From assembly GCF_040706535.1 (NCBI RefSeq), contig NZ_JAPDRJ010000007.1, forward strand, positions 1-64,000: DNA of 64,000 bases. The letters run 5' to 3'. The notes beneath the pieces were generated by a model, which saw only the letters and a program-made list of their open reading frames with translations, did not search any database and was not told where the DNA came from. This document shows, one piece after another, positions 43,339 to 52,685 of the stretch. How positions within the stretch are numbered: position 1 is the first letter of the stretch; the number at the start of each line of letters is the position of its first letter. The stretch comes from Lentisalinibacter orientalis. Lineage in GTDB: Bacteria; Pseudomonadota; Gammaproteobacteria; Steroidobacterales; Woeseiaceae. The translations under genes and the position numbers were made by a program.

Positions 43339-44919
43339 ATGCTTCTGCACGACCTTATCTTCTCCGCTGCCGAGCGGACGCCAGACGCGCCTGCCCTCGT
43401 TCGGGGCCGCGATGAACTCAGTTACCGCCAGCTGGCCAGCGGCGTTACGCGCACGGCCGCTGGTCTGTGCGCCCTGGGCATCCGCCCCGGCGAGCGCGTC
43501 GGCGTGTACCTCAACAAACGCCTGGAAGCCGTACAGGCTTACTTCGGTACCCTGCACGCTGGCGGTGTGTTCGTTCCCATCAACCCGTCGCTCAAACCCG
43601 CCCAGGTAGCTCATATCCTGCGCGACTGCAACGTCGCGGCGCTCGTGACGACCGAGGCCCAGGCCCGCAGCGTTACAGAAGTACTCGGCGAGTGCACCGA
43701 CCTGCGGCATCTCGTCGTCCTGGACGCCAGTGCAGATGGCTTGAAAGCGCCGCCGCACGTCCAGACCCTGGCATGGGAACATCTGACGGCCGCCGAACCC
43801 GGCACCCCTGTGCGCCGCATCGACACCGACATGGCAGCGATCCTCTATACCTCCGGCAGCACGGGCAAACCCAAGGGCGTGGTGCTGTCCCACCGGAATA
43901 TGGTGGCGGGCGCGCTCAGCGTGGCGGAATACCTCGAGAACACGGCGGACGACGTCATCCTCGCCGTACTACCCTTCTCCTTCGATGCCGGCTTCAGCCA
44001 GATGACCACGGCCTTCTCGGTGGGCGCCTCGGTGGTTCTCATGGACTACCTGCTGCCGCGCGACGTCCTGAAGGCCGCCGCCCGCCACCGCGCGACCGGC
44101 CTGGCGGGGGTGCCGCCTCTCTGGACCCAGCTCGCGCGACTCGACTGGCCGGAAGAGGCCGTACAGAGCCTGCGCTACATCACCAACACCGGCGGCGCCA
44201 TGCCCACGGCCACGCTCGGAGAATTGCGGCAGCGGCTGCCGGGCACCCGCGTCTACCTCATGTACGGTCTCACCGAGGCTTTCAGATCCACTTATCTGCC
44301 GCCTGAAGAACTGGACGCACGGCCCACCTCGATGGGCAAGGCCATTCCCAACGCCGAGATCATGGTCGTGCGCGAGGACGGTTCGCCCTGCGCACCCGGC
44401 GAACCCGGGGAACTCGTGCATCGCGGCGCCCTGGTCTCCCTGGGCTACTGGAACGACCCGGAGCGCACCGCAGCCCGCTTCCGCCCCGCGCCCAATCAGC
44501 CGGCCGGTCTGCCCTTCAGGGAAATCGCCGTCTGGTCCGGCGACACGGTCGTGAAGGACGAGGACGGATTCCTCTACTTCGTCGGCAGGAAGGACGACAT
44601 GATCAAGTCCTCCGGCTACCGCATCAGCCCGACGGAAGTGGAGGAAGTGATCTATGGCACGGGACGCGTGAACGAGTGCGCGGCACTGGGCATACCCCAC
44701 TTCGATCTGGGACAGGCGGTCGTCATCGCCTGCCACTCGGAAGCCGCCGGGGACGAGACGAAAGAGGCGATACTGGCGGCCTGCCGCCAGTCCCTGCCAA
44801 ACTACATGGTGCCGGCGGAGATCGTCTTCCGCGAAGCTCTGCCGCGCAACCCCAATGGCAAGATCGATCGAAAGCGGCTCGCGACCGAGCTCGAGGATCT
44901 GTTTCAGGAAACCGATTGA
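43339..44919 (+). CDS. Acyl-CoA ligase (AMP-forming), exosortase A system-associated
   Basis: 526 residues of the ANL superfamily. The P-loop-like motif is ILYTSGSTGKPKGV near residue 170, the A5 motif YGLTEAF near 310, the hinge GRKDDMIKSSGYR near 415 and the catalytic Lys in NPNGKIDRKRL near 512. Length and its immediate partner (a PLP decarboxylase gene three bases downstream) identify the ligase_PEP_1 type found beside exosortase A loci. It probably activates an amino or carboxylic acid used in making the exosortase-linked exopolysaccharide or small molecule. Its carrier-protein partner is not in the window. Confidence 0.94.
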   Translation: MLLHDLIFSAAERTPDAPALVRGRDELSYRQLASGVTRTAAGLCALGIRPGERVGVYLNKRLEAVQAYFGTLHAGGVFVPINPSLKPAQVAHILRDCNVAALVTTEAQARSVTEVLGECTDLRHLVVLDASADGLKAPPHVQTLAWEHLTAAEPGTPVRRIDTDMAAILYTSGSTGKPKGVVLSHRNMVAGALSVAEYLENTADDVILAVLPFSFDAGFSQMTTAFSVGASVVLMDYLLPRDVLKAAARHRATGLAGVPPLWTQLARLDWPEEAVQSLRYITNTGGAMPTATLGELRQRLPGTRVYLMYGLTEAFRSTYLPPEELDARPTSMGKAIPNAEIMVVREDGSPCAPGEPGELVHRGALVSLGYWNDPERTAARFRPAPNQPAGLPFREIAVWSGDTVVKDEDGFLYFVGRKDDMIKSSGYRISPTEVEEVIYGTGRVNECAALGIPHFDLGQAVVIACHSEAAGDETKEAILAACRQSLPNYMVPAEIVFREALPRNPNGKIDRKRLATELEDLFQETD

Positions 44920-44922
44920 CCG

Positions 44923-46146
44923 ATGACCGATACGCAAGAACACCCGGCTTTAGCCAGCCTCCGGTACGAGGATGACATCCTCCTGTGGGGTGGCCGCAAG
45001 CTGACCGATATCGCGGACGAGACCGGCACGCCGTTCTATGCTTACGACTGCGCGCGCATGTCCGCGCGGGTCGCCGAGCTCAGGGAAGCCCTGCCCGAGG
45101 GGCTGCACCTCCACTACGCGATGAAGGCCAATCCGATGCCGGAGGTCGTCCGGCACATGGTCGGGCTCGTCGACGGCCTCGATGTGGCTTCGGCCGGTGA
45201 ACTCGAGGTGGCACTGGCCACTGGTGTGAACCCCGCCGATGTCAGCTTCGCCGGCCCCGGCAAGCAGGACTTCGAACTCGAGGCAGCCATCCGTGCGGGC
45301 ATTACCATCAACATGGAATCCGAGGGCGAGATGCGCCGCATCGCGGCCCTGGCCGGCAAGCACGGCAGCCGCCCGCACGTCGCCATCCGGGTGAATTCGC
45401 CGTTCGAATTGAAGACCTCGGGCATGAAGATGGGCGGGCGGCCGTCGCCGTTCGGTGTCGACGCCGAGCGAGTGCCCGCCATGCTCGCGGAACTCAAGTC
45501 ACTCGGCCTGCATTTCCGCGGGTTCCACATCTACTCGGGCTCCCAGAACCTGCGGGCGGAGGCCATCATCGAGTCGATGACCAGCACGGTCGACCTAGTG
45601 TTACAGCTCGCCGACTCGACGGACCTGGAAATCTCCTTCGTGAACCTGGGGGGAGGCCTCGGCATCCCGTATTTCCCGAAGGAGCAGCCGCTCGATCTGG
45701 CGGCAATCTCCACGCCTGCCGACGAGGCGGTCTCCCGGCTCAGGAAGGCGCTTGGAGACCCCGAGATTCTCATGGAACTGGGCCGGTACCTGGTCGGCGA
45801 GGCGGGCATCTACGTCTGCCGGGTCATCGACATCAAGGAATCACGGGGCACCCGCTACGCCATCACCGACGGCGGCCTCCACCATCATCTGGCCGCTTCC
45901 GGCAATTTCGGTCAGATCATTCGGAAGAATTACCCTGTCGTCGCGATCGAGCGGTGTGACGCCATGGAACCGGTCACTGTCGTAGGCCCTCTCTGCACGC
46001 CGCTGGACCTGCTCGGCGACAAAGTGTCGATCGATAAACTGGAGGCCGGGTCGCTCGTGGGGATCCTGCAGTCAGGCGCCTACGGAAAAACCGCCAGCCC
46101 GGAGCGTTTCCTGTCGCACCCCGCCTGCAGCGAAATTCTCCTGTAG
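44923..46146 (+). CDS. PLP-dependent decarboxylase, exosortase A system-associated
   Basis: 407 residues, alanine-racemase/ornithine-decarboxylase fold III like diaminopimelate decarboxylases. The PLP Lys is in HYAMKANPMPEV near residue 67, GGGLGIPY forms the phosphate-binding loop near 245, and the VVGPLCTPLDLLGD segment contains the C-terminal catalytic Cys. Following the ligase gene by 3 bases, it matches the dCO2ase_PEP1 type that accompanies exosortase A. It likely supplies an amine for the same pathway. Translational coupling with the ligase is likely. Confidence 0.94.
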   Translation: MTDTQEHPALASLRYEDDILLWGGRKLTDIADETGTPFYAYDCARMSARVAELREALPEGLHLHYAMKANPMPEVVRHMVGLVDGLDVASAGELEVALATGVNPADVSFAGPGKQDFELEAAIRAGITINMESEGEMRRIAALAGKHGSRPHVAIRVNSPFELKTSGMKMGGRPSPFGVDAERVPAMLAELKSLGLHFRGFHIYSGSQNLRAEAIIESMTSTVDLVLQLADSTDLEISFVNLGGGLGIPYFPKEQPLDLAAISTPADEAVSRLRKALGDPEILMELGRYLVGEAGIYVCRVIDIKESRGTRYAITDGGLHHHLAASGNFGQIIRKNYPVVAIERCDAMEPVTVVGPLCTPLDLLGDKVSIDKLEAGSLVGILQSGAYGKTASPERFLSHPACSEILL

Positions 46147-46190
46147 ATCGGCGCGGGACCATCGGGGCCGCATGGGGGCATGCTTCCGCT

Positions 46191-47072
46191 CTAGGCGCCA
46201 CCTTCCAGGGCCAGAGCAACTTCGTCGGGAATATCCTCGAGGTCCCGGGCTCGCTTGAAGTCCCGTATCGAGGACCCCGTACAGGCCACATCCTGCGCCG
46301 GCGCACCAACCCCCTTGCGGCAATCGCCCAGATTCACCGTACGGAAATCGATGCTGAAACGGGTCTTACCGGAGTCGTTCGGAACGCTCGCATGCAGCTG
46401 GGCCGCAGAGAATACGATGAGTCCTCCGACTTCACAGACCAGGATTGTCCCCTTTCCTTCGTCGATCTCGTTCTTCGGCCCTGGTAGCGGCCGGGTATCC
46501 TTCTTGACCTGGCTCGCAGCGGCGAATCGATGCCTGGCGTTCCAGACAGCATAGTCGTAGCCATCACTGTCGTTGGGAACCACCTTATCGAAAAATTCCA
46601 GATAGAAAGACATGCCGTTGCGCGGAGTTATCGGATAAATCGGCGTCCACCAATTGATCTGACAGCCCGGCGCCGAGTACCAGGTATCACGATGCGGGTG
46701 CCACGCATAGGCGATCCCGGAGGTCAGGTAACCATCGCTGGTAGAGGATCGCATCCGCGGCACGTCGAAGTAAGTATCGGTCGAATTGCAGCCGCGCTCG
46801 GCGAGAATCTCGGCAACAAGCCGCTTCGATTCCGGATGATGAATAAAGTGCGGCTTCAACTCTTGAAGAATGCCGATGTAGCGCTCGACTGGCAGCTCGT
46901 ACTGGGCCGTCTCCGGATCCAGACCCCCGAACGCCTCCCTGATCAGCCCGTCCGCGAATGCGCAGAACTCTCGCGCTACCGCCGTCGGTCGGTATACGAA
47001 TATAGCCCCCGCGTAGAGAGCCTCCCTGCGCTCCGCGTCCGTCATTGGCGAATCGAAATATATCTCTGCCAT
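46191..47072 (-). CDS. Phytanoyl-CoA-dioxygenase-like Fe(II)/2-oxoglutarate oxygenase
   Basis: 293 residues from ATG 47072, chosen because upstream in-frame codons overlap the PIG-L gene. The HxD iron motif is HPHRDTWY near residue 148, with a distal His in QLHASVPN and the 2-oxoglutarate Arg in KTRFSIDFR near 245. The body between (INWWTPIYPITPRNGMSFY) fits the double-stranded beta-helix of phytanoyl-CoA dioxygenase-like proteins. In this sugar operon it may hydroxylate a sugar or lipid precursor. It is the last gene of the minus-strand operon starting at 51435. Confidence 0.78.
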   Translation of the reverse strand: MAEIYFDSPMTDAERREALYAGAIFVYRPTAVAREFCAFADGLIREAFGGLDPETAQYELPVERYIGILQELKPHFIHHPESKRLVAEILAERGCNSTDTYFDVPRMRSSTSDGYLTSGIAYAWHPHRDTWYSAPGCQINWWTPIYPITPRNGMSFYLEFFDKVVPNDSDGYDYAVWNARHRFAAASQVKKDTRPLPGPKNEIDEGKGTILVCEVGGLIVFSAAQLHASVPNDSGKTRFSIDFRTVNLGDCRKGVGAPAQDVACTGSSIRDFKRARDLEDIPDEVALALEGGA

Positions 47073-47091
47073 TTGAGCGTCAATCCTGCAG

Positions 47092-47796
47092 CTAAAACAG
47101 TTGGGACAAGAGCGCCTTGCGGCAATAGAAAGCTTCCGCATATCCGCTCGGGGAGCGGCACTCTACACCGCGTATGCGCATCAGGGCTGAGAACGCCTCC
47201 TCGCTGAACCAGTCCTTGGCACGCTGACTGCCGAAATATCTCTGCAAGGCCTCGAGCTTCTCCCTCCTGACCGAGTCGGACAGCGGGAAGAACGCGTTGG
47301 GTCTGCCGATATCGCCGTCGTATTTGAGAATCTCATACTCGAGAATCAGGTGATCGCGAAATGTCTGCAAGGTGACCTCACCAACGGTGCGGTGGTCCTG
47401 GTGCAGATCTTCACGGTTATGCGTGATGACGATGTCCGCGTCGAAGTGCTCTTTGATCTCCTGCAAGGCCTGCTTTATGCCGGGAAGTTGCGACGGGAAG
47501 GTACCGTCGGCAAAACCGTGCACGTGCACCTCGACGCTCGCGAAACCTTTCGTGAAGAACCCGGCGCTCTCCCGCGCCTCGTCTTCTCGCCTCCCCTCCG
47601 CGGACAAGACGTGCCATGCAATCCGCGCACCGGGATATCGCCGCGCGAGCTCCAGGACGGTCCCGCCCGCGCCGATCTCGATGTCGTCGCTGTGAGCCCC
47701 CAGACAGAGTATGCCGAGTTCCCGATCAGGCGAGCCGCTGAAGTCCAGTCCGATCATCCTGGCTGTCTCTAGGTCCCGTTCGGCCAGACTTCCCAT
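47092..47796 (-). CDS. PIG-L family N-deacetylase
   Basis: 234 residues. The zinc motif is LGAHSDDIEIGAGG near residue 34, and the distal His is in NREDLHQDHRTVGE near 120, matching PIG-L/MshB/BshB deacetylases. It would remove an acyl group from an N-acetylated sugar or glycolipid. From the longest ATG it overlaps the cytidylyltransferase gene by 28 bases; ATG 47757, just after that gene's stop, is equally plausible and leaves the usual 20 residues before AHSDD. Confidence 0.88.
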   Translation of the reverse strand: MGSLAERDLETARMIGLDFSGSPDRELGILCLGAHSDDIEIGAGGTVLELARRYPGARIAWHVLSAEGRREDEARESAGFFTKGFASVEVHVHGFADGTFPSQLPGIKQALQEIKEHFDADIVITHNREDLHQDHRTVGEVTLQTFRDHLILEYEILKYDGDIGRPNAFFPLSDSVRREKLEALQRYFGSQRAKDWFSEEAFSALMRIRGVECRSPSGYAEAFYCRKALLSQLF

Positions 47797-48551
47797 GGCC
47801 GCTCGCCGCGACCGTGCATCCGGTCGAACATGATCTTGTCCTTGAACGTGTCCATGGCGGCCCAGAAGCCGGTGTACTTCATCGAGCCCAGCCGGCGCTC
47901 GGCAATGAGCCGCGCAAACGGCGCCTCCACCAGTTCGTCTCCCTCCTCGATATAGTCGAATATCTCGCGATTCAGAACCATGTAGCCGCCGTTTATCCAG
48001 TGATCCGTTTCCGAGGCCGGCCCGAAGCGGGTCACCAGCCCGTCATCGTCGACTTCGAGCTGGTGGAACGAATGAGCGGGTCTGGCGCTGAGGAAACTGG
48101 CAGCCATGTTTTTCTCACGGTGAAAGTCGATCAGTTCCGGGAGCGGAAAATCCGATAGCTGATCGCTGTAATTGGCGAGAAAGGCCTCTTCCCCCTCCAG
48201 CAGGTGGCGCACCTTCAGCAATCGCTCACCGATATTCGAGTGCAGTCCGGTATCCACGAAACGGATGGTCCAGTCGGCGATATCGCTCTCTGACGGCATC
48301 AGCGCACGCCCGCCCTGCTGCATCACGAAATCCCGATACAAATAGCTGTCGTAATCGAGGAAGAACTTCTTGATCATCTCCCCCTTGTAGCCCAGGCAGA
48401 GGATGAAATCCTTGTGCCCGAAATGCGCGTAATACTTCATGAGGTGCCAGAGTATCGGCCGGTTACCGACGTCGACCAGGGGCTTCGGAATGACGTCGGA
48501 GTGCTCGCGCAATCGCGTGCCGAATCCGCCGCAGAATAAAACGACCTTCAT
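47769..48551 (-). CDS. rfbF: Glucose-1-phosphate cytidylyltransferase-like nucleotidyltransferase
   Basis: 260 residues. The N-terminal signature VVLFCGGFGTRLREHSDVIPKPLVDVGNRPILWHLMKYY and the DFILCLGYKG, TIRFVDTG and GFWAAMDTFKDK segments are those of RfbF/DdhA, which makes CDP-glucose, the entry to CDP-3,6-dideoxy and branched sugars. The usual GDG metal motif region reads NYSDQLSD, so the nucleotide or sugar specificity may differ. The ATG has AAGGTGA upstream. It lies 9 bases after the DUF4910 gene in the operon. Confidence 0.9.
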   Translation of the reverse strand: MKVVLFCGGFGTRLREHSDVIPKPLVDVGNRPILWHLMKYYAHFGHKDFILCLGYKGEMIKKFFLDYDSYLYRDFVMQQGGRALMPSESDIADWTIRFVDTGLHSNIGERLLKVRHLLEGEEAFLANYSDQLSDFPLPELIDFHREKNMAASFLSARPAHSFHQLEVDDDGLVTRFGPASETDHWINGGYMVLNREIFDYIEEGDELVEAPFARLIAERRLGSMKYTGFWAAMDTFKDKIMFDRMHGRGERPWEVWPNGT

Positions 48552-48560
48552 ACTGTCACC

Positions 48561-49841
48561 TTAACCCGTCTTCTCCGCGAGCAGGCCTGCTTCGCGCAAT
48601 TCTTCCGCCGTCGCGGCAATGGAATCAAAGCCGATCCCCGATTTTTCGGCGATGTCCAGTAAGGAATTGTCGCCATCCGACTGATTCAGCAACCAGAGCA
48701 TCGCCGATTCCCGGTCAGGTATTCCACTCCCGCCGGTGGTCCGATAAAGGCCCCGCCGTCCCAGCTGCGGTTCGCAATAGGGCTCCTGATTGACAAAATA
48801 ACGGTTTGCATCGAGCGTACGCACGATTTCCGTCACAACTTCCACCGATTCCGCCAGCCGCTCTTCCGTGACGAGATCCAGATTGTCCGCGGAGCTGTGA
48901 TACTCGGGATACCCGCCATTCACGGACCGCGTGAGTCTGCCCACCGGCAGATCGATGCCCGGCGAGCCGAACTGCCGTTCGTCGTAGCCGTAGGGTGAGA
49001 ACCCGATGACGCGATTCTCCGGCGATCGCCGGCCCAGGATGTGTTCGGCAACCCGGTCGACTTCCGCCGTGCCCCGTCGCGAACGCTTCCAGGTAAACGG
49101 GGCGTCGTCCCCGAGCAGTCCGATCACGAACCCGTGCGCGATGCGGTCCAGCTGCTCCCTGTTTCGGCTCAGCCAGGCTATCGAACCAATGGTCCCCGGC
49201 CCGAACACGAACCGTATGCTGTGCCGCGGCTTCTCACCGGCGAGCAGGCGTGCGCCGACAGCCGCGGCCACCGCCATGCCGCTCAGGTTGTCGTTACAGA
49301 GCGAAGGATGACAGGTATGCGTATAGAGCAATATCTCCCGGTCCAGTTCGCCGGGCACCCGGCACTCGGCGTAGGTCAGGCTTCCGGCTGCGCGTTCGGC
49401 GTCGATGCGCACGCGGTACCGGCCCTCCGGCAGCGACTCGCGCAGGCGGTGCGGCACACAAAAGCCCCATTGTTCGGCGTAATAGCTCGTGCGGTAGGGA
49501 ATCCAGTCGGGGTGCTCAGGCAGGGAATGCAGGTGCTCGTCCAGCGTCGAGCGGCTCACCTCCGCATCCACCGGCATACTGTAATTGAGCACGTGGAGAT
49601 TCGAGTCCCGGAAATCCACGATACGCCGACCCTGCGGATCTTCGATCCACGCCTCGCGCACGTTCCACTCGTCGGGGACGGTCCAGTCGAAAACCTGCGT
49701 GCCGCTCGGTACCTCCGTCAGCTCCAGTGGTACCCGGCTACCCAGGATATCCAGGCTCTGTCTCACTCCGTTGCCCGTGATACTGCGGCAGAGGGGATAG
49801 AGCGACTCCACCAGCGGCATGAGTTTGCGGTTGGCAGTCAC
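48561..49841 (-). CDS. DUF4910 (M28-like aminopeptidase fold) protein
   Basis: 426 residues from GTG 49841, two bases after the preceding stop, which is preferred to a TTG inside that gene. The N-terminal ALTTRP region LYPLCRSITGNG and the metal region LYTHTCHPSLCNDNLSG near residue 190 (His, Asp) are diagnostic. FGSPGIDLPVGRL and EYHSSADNLDL carry further ligands, and a winged-helix-like tail follows from about 370. The family recurs in O-antigen/CDP-sugar clusters next to nucleotidyltransferases, but the reaction is not known to me. Hydrolysis of an acyl or peptidyl sugar intermediate is a guess. Confidence 0.86.
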   Translation of the reverse strand: MTANRKLMPLVESLYPLCRSITGNGVRQSLDILGSRVPLELTEVPSGTQVFDWTVPDEWNVREAWIEDPQGRRIVDFRDSNLHVLNYSMPVDAEVSRSTLDEHLHSLPEHPDWIPYRTSYYAEQWGFCVPHRLRESLPEGRYRVRIDAERAAGSLTYAECRVPGELDREILLYTHTCHPSLCNDNLSGMAVAAAVGARLLAGEKPRHSIRFVFGPGTIGSIAWLSRNREQLDRIAHGFVIGLLGDDAPFTWKRSRRGTAEVDRVAEHILGRRSPENRVIGFSPYGYDERQFGSPGIDLPVGRLTRSVNGGYPEYHSSADNLDLVTEERLAESVEVVTEIVRTLDANRYFVNQEPYCEPQLGRRGLYRTTGGSGIPDRESAMLWLLNQSDGDNSLLDIAEKSGIGFDSIAATAEELREAGLLAEKTG

Positions 49842-49843
49842 GG

Positions 49844-50401
49844 CTATCGTTCGTCGAATACCGCCAGACCGGCGGTATCCAGGTCGGGATAAGCGGCATC
49901 CCGGGGATTGATGCAAACCACTTCGCCCGGCATCGTAATGCCGAGTGCGGGATCATCCCAGCGAATGCCGCAGGCGAGGTCCGGGGCGTAATAGTCGCTC
50001 ATCTCGTAGAGCACTTCCGAACCATCCTCCAGGGTGCGGAAACCATGGGCGAAGCCGGCGGGAACGAACAGCGCCTTCAGGCCCTCCGCATCCAGCCGGA
50101 ACCACTGGTGACGCAGAAAACTGCGGGACCCCGGCCGCAGGTCCACGATGATATCGTCGATCGCCCCGCGGATGCACCGCACGAGCTTGCCCTCCCTCGA
50201 TGGCGGCAACTGGTAGTGCAGGCCACGGAAAGTCCCGGCCGCGCGGTTGTAGGACAGATTGGTTTGTACGAACTCCCGCGGCAGTCCCCGTTCGGCAAAC
50301 TCGCGAGCACAGCGCAGACGCGTGAAATACCCGCGCTCATCCGCCTTCTTGTCCGGCTCCAGGACCCAGGCTCCCACGAGCTCCGTCTCGACGAAACGCA
50401 T
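49844..50401 (-). CDS. rfbC: dTDP-4-dehydrorhamnose 3,5-epimerase family protein
   Basis: 185 residues, the normal cupin-fold length of RmlC. Active-site features include the Arg/His in FRGLHYQLPP near residue 60, the Asp-containing IDDIIVDLRPGS and the Tyr region EVLYEMSDYYAPD near 132. It epimerises a nucleotide-linked 4-keto sugar; the neighbouring cytidylyltransferase suggests a CDP sugar, so this may not act on the dTDP-rhamnose route. Its ATG overlaps the epimerase/dehydratase stop by one base (TGATG), showing coupling. Confidence 0.92.
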   Translation of the reverse strand: MRFVETELVGAWVLEPDKKADERGYFTRLRCAREFAERGLPREFVQTNLSYNRAAGTFRGLHYQLPPSREGKLVRCIRGAIDDIIVDLRPGSRSFLRHQWFRLDAEGLKALFVPAGFAHGFRTLEDGSEVLYEMSDYYAPDLACGIRWDDPALGITMPGEVVCINPRDAAYPDLDTAGLAVFDER

Positions 50402-51435
50402 CAGACCGCCCAGTAGTAATTCTCGTCAATCTGTCCCGTGGCGATCAGTTGCTTCAGACGACGCAGACGGGTGTAAGGCGGTGCCTCGAAGTCCTCCGGC
50501 TGCATTCGGATACGCTCGAAGACCCGGCGAAGCTGACGTGCCCCCTCGCGTGCCGTCCAGCGACAGCTGAACCCCGGCAGTCCCTTGTCGATCTTGTCGA
50601 AGGCCACCCGATAGCTGCGATTGTCCCCGCCGCTCGGCCCGAACGTGAGTTCGCACTCAGGGAAGACTTCCTTCACGATCTCGGCGATCTCACGGATGCG
50701 GTAATTCTCGTCATTAGCCCCCACGTTGAAAATCTCACCGGAGATCGCCTCGATCGGCGCCGTCAAGCAGTGACTGATGGCAGTGCCAATGTCTTCAATA
50801 TGTACGATGGGCCGCCAGGGCGTGCCGTCGCTGATCATCGCGATCTTGCCGGTGGTCCACGCCAGTCCGGCGAGGTTGTTGAGAACGATATCGAATCGCA
50901 TCCGCGGCGAAGCGCCGTAGGCCGTCGCATTGCGCAGAAACACCGGCGCGAAACCGTCATCCGCCATCGAACCCACGTCCTGCTCGACACGGACCTTGCA
51001 TTCTGCATAGGCGGTCTGGGGATTGACGGGTGAGGACTCGTCGACGACGTCTTCCTCGGCCACCCCGTAGACGCTGCAGGACGAGGTGTAGACGAACCGG
51101 GGCACGCCGGCCGCCTTTGCCGCTTCCGCCAGGATAACGGAGCCCCGATGGTTGATGTCGAAAGTCACTTCCCGGTTGGATTCACCGAGAGGGTCATTGG
51201 AGAGCTCCGCCATGTGGACGACCGCATCGAAACCCTCGAGCATCTCCGGCGTCACACGCCGAATGTCCGCGCAGATCAGGCGAGGCATTACTGCGGGCTG
51301 CGTGGGATCCGTAAACAGCCAGCCATTGCGGTAATAGCCGGTATCCAGGCCTGTCACGTCATGCCCTTCCCGCATCAGCCGCGGAGCCAGCACCGAACCG
51401 ATATAACCATCCGTACCGGTCACCAGTACACGCAT
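50401..51435 (-). CDS. NAD-dependent sugar epimerase/dehydratase (extended SDR)
   Basis: 344 residues from ATG 51435, where the Rossmann motif begins at once (MRVLVTGTDGYIGSVLAPRL). The catalytic elements are YTSSCSVYG for Ser/Thr, and YAECKVRVE for Tyr-xxx-Lys near residue 150. C-terminal GEIFNVGANDENYRIREIAE binds the nucleotide sugar. It would act as a 4,6-dehydratase, 4-epimerase or 4-ketoreductase in CDP-sugar synthesis. It is the first gene of the six-gene minus-strand operon ending at 46191. The intergenic 51436-51620 separates it from a divergent gene. Confidence 0.93.
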   Translation of the reverse strand: MRVLVTGTDGYIGSVLAPRLMREGHDVTGLDTGYYRNGWLFTDPTQPAVMPRLICADIRRVTPEMLEGFDAVVHMAELSNDPLGESNREVTFDINHRGSVILAEAAKAAGVPRFVYTSSCSVYGVAEEDVVDESSPVNPQTAYAECKVRVEQDVGSMADDGFAPVFLRNATAYGASPRMRFDIVLNNLAGLAWTTGKIAMISDGTPWRPIVHIEDIGTAISHCLTAPIEAISGEIFNVGANDENYRIREIAEIVKEVFPECELTFGPSGGDNRSYRVAFDKIDKGLPGFSCRWTAREGARQLRRVFERIRMQPEDFEAPPYTRLRRLKQLIATGQIDENYYWAV

Positions 51436-51620
51436 TGCCTTCGCCCCTTCCATTCGCCAACTCAATACTCTAATGCCAGAAACAGGATCGATCCATGCGC
51501 TGACTCACACTTGCCGGCGTGCACTGAGTGCCGAGCGCCGGCCGTGACACCGGTCATTGCCAGGATGGGCGATGCCTGCCATGCTTCGCTTTTGATGTGC
51601 CCGAGCTAATACCCTGATTT

Positions 51621-52685
51621 ATGTCCAATAAATTCAAGGCCGGCGACCTGGTCGAAGTACGGCCCGCTGGCGAGATTCTTGCGACACTGGACGAGGAAGG
51701 TTCCCTGGAAAACCTGCCGTTCATGCCGGAGATGCTCCCCTACGTCGGGAAACGGTTCCGCGTTTCCCGGCGGGCGCACAAGACCTGCGATACCGTACAC
51801 CAGACCGGTGGCCGATGGCTGGGCAATTGCGTGCATCTGGAAGACCTGCGCTGTGACGGCGACGGTCATGACGGCTGCAAGGCATCCTGCCTGCTTTTCT
51901 GGAAGACCGCATGGCTCCGTCCTGTCCCGGCCGGATCCGCTTTGGACGGTTCCACGCCAGGCGGCTCCGTAGAGGAGCTTACCGCCCTCCGTTCTCTCGT
52001 CTCAAAGGGGACGAAAAGGAACGATGCGCGCAGCGAAGACATCGTCTACCGCTGCCAGGCAACCGCCCTATACGATGCATCCCGGCCCCTCGCGTGGTAT
52101 GACGTGCGCCAGTATGCAGAGGACTTGACCAGCGGAAACACGGGTCTGCGGCACATGCTGCGCGTCTGGTTCTTCAACGGGCTTCGTAAACTCATGGGCC
52201 TCGGGGTGGGCTACGGTCTCTCGGTGCGGGTCTATGATTTCTTCCAGCGACGTATCGGCGGATACGAAAATCCTTTCCGCAGCGGCTCCATCCCTGAGGG
52301 CGAAAAGACACCGGCTCGGCAGCTCGATCTAGTGCCGGGCGAAAAAGTCCGGATACGCTCCCACCAGGAGATTCTTGCAACGTTGAATCGCGCCAACAAG
52401 AACCGCGGCATGTACTTCGACGTGGAGATGGTGCCTTACTGCGGCAAGACCTATACCGTCAGGCGCAGGGTAGACCGGATTATCCACGAGACCACCGGCC
52501 GGATGATCGAGATAAAGACGCCGAGCGTGATCCTGGACGGCGTCGTATGCCGCTCCGAAATGAGCTCGTGCCGCCTCTTCTGCCCCCGAGCCATCCCCTC
52601 CTACTGGCGCGAGATCTGGCTGGAACGAGTCGGGGCCGAGGATGCCAGCCCTACACCCGATCGATCACCTCAAGCCCCGGGATAG
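51621..52685 (+). CDS. Uncharacterised protein with two copies of a Cys-rich domain
   Basis: 354 residues in two homologous halves. Copy A (about 6-102) runs VEVRPAGEILATLDEEG, FMPEMLPYVGKRFRV and LEDLRCDGDGHDGC to KTAWLRPV. Copy B (about 240-340) runs KVRIRSHQEILATLNRAN, FDVEMVPYCGKTYTV and LDGVVCRSEMSSCRLFCPR to REIWLERV. Each half has an SH3-like beta start and a Cys cluster (C..C...C) that could bind metal. The linker is helical, with a possible membrane-associated stretch near 180-200. I recall similar proteins near polysaccharide genes but know no function. Its 3' end overlaps the convergent methyltransferase gene by 35 bases. Confidence 0.82.
   Translation: MSNKFKAGDLVEVRPAGEILATLDEEGSLENLPFMPEMLPYVGKRFRVSRRAHKTCDTVHQTGGRWLGNCVHLEDLRCDGDGHDGCKASCLLFWKTAWLRPVPAGSALDGSTPGGSVEELTALRSLVSKGTKRNDARSEDIVYRCQATALYDASRPLAWYDVRQYAEDLTSGNTGLRHMLRVWFFNGLRKLMGLGVGYGLSVRVYDFFQRRIGGYENPFRSGSIPEGEKTPARQLDLVPGEKVRIRSHQEILATLNRANKNRGMYFDVEMVPYCGKTYTVRRRVDRIIHETTGRMIEIKTPSVILDGVVCRSEMSSCRLFCPRAIPSYWREIWLERVGAEDASPTPDRSPQAPG

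Noticed and set aside
43969..44943. 324-codon minus-strand frame antisense to the acyl-CoA ligase
   Set aside because: Antisense shadow of a gene with complete motifs on the plus strand.
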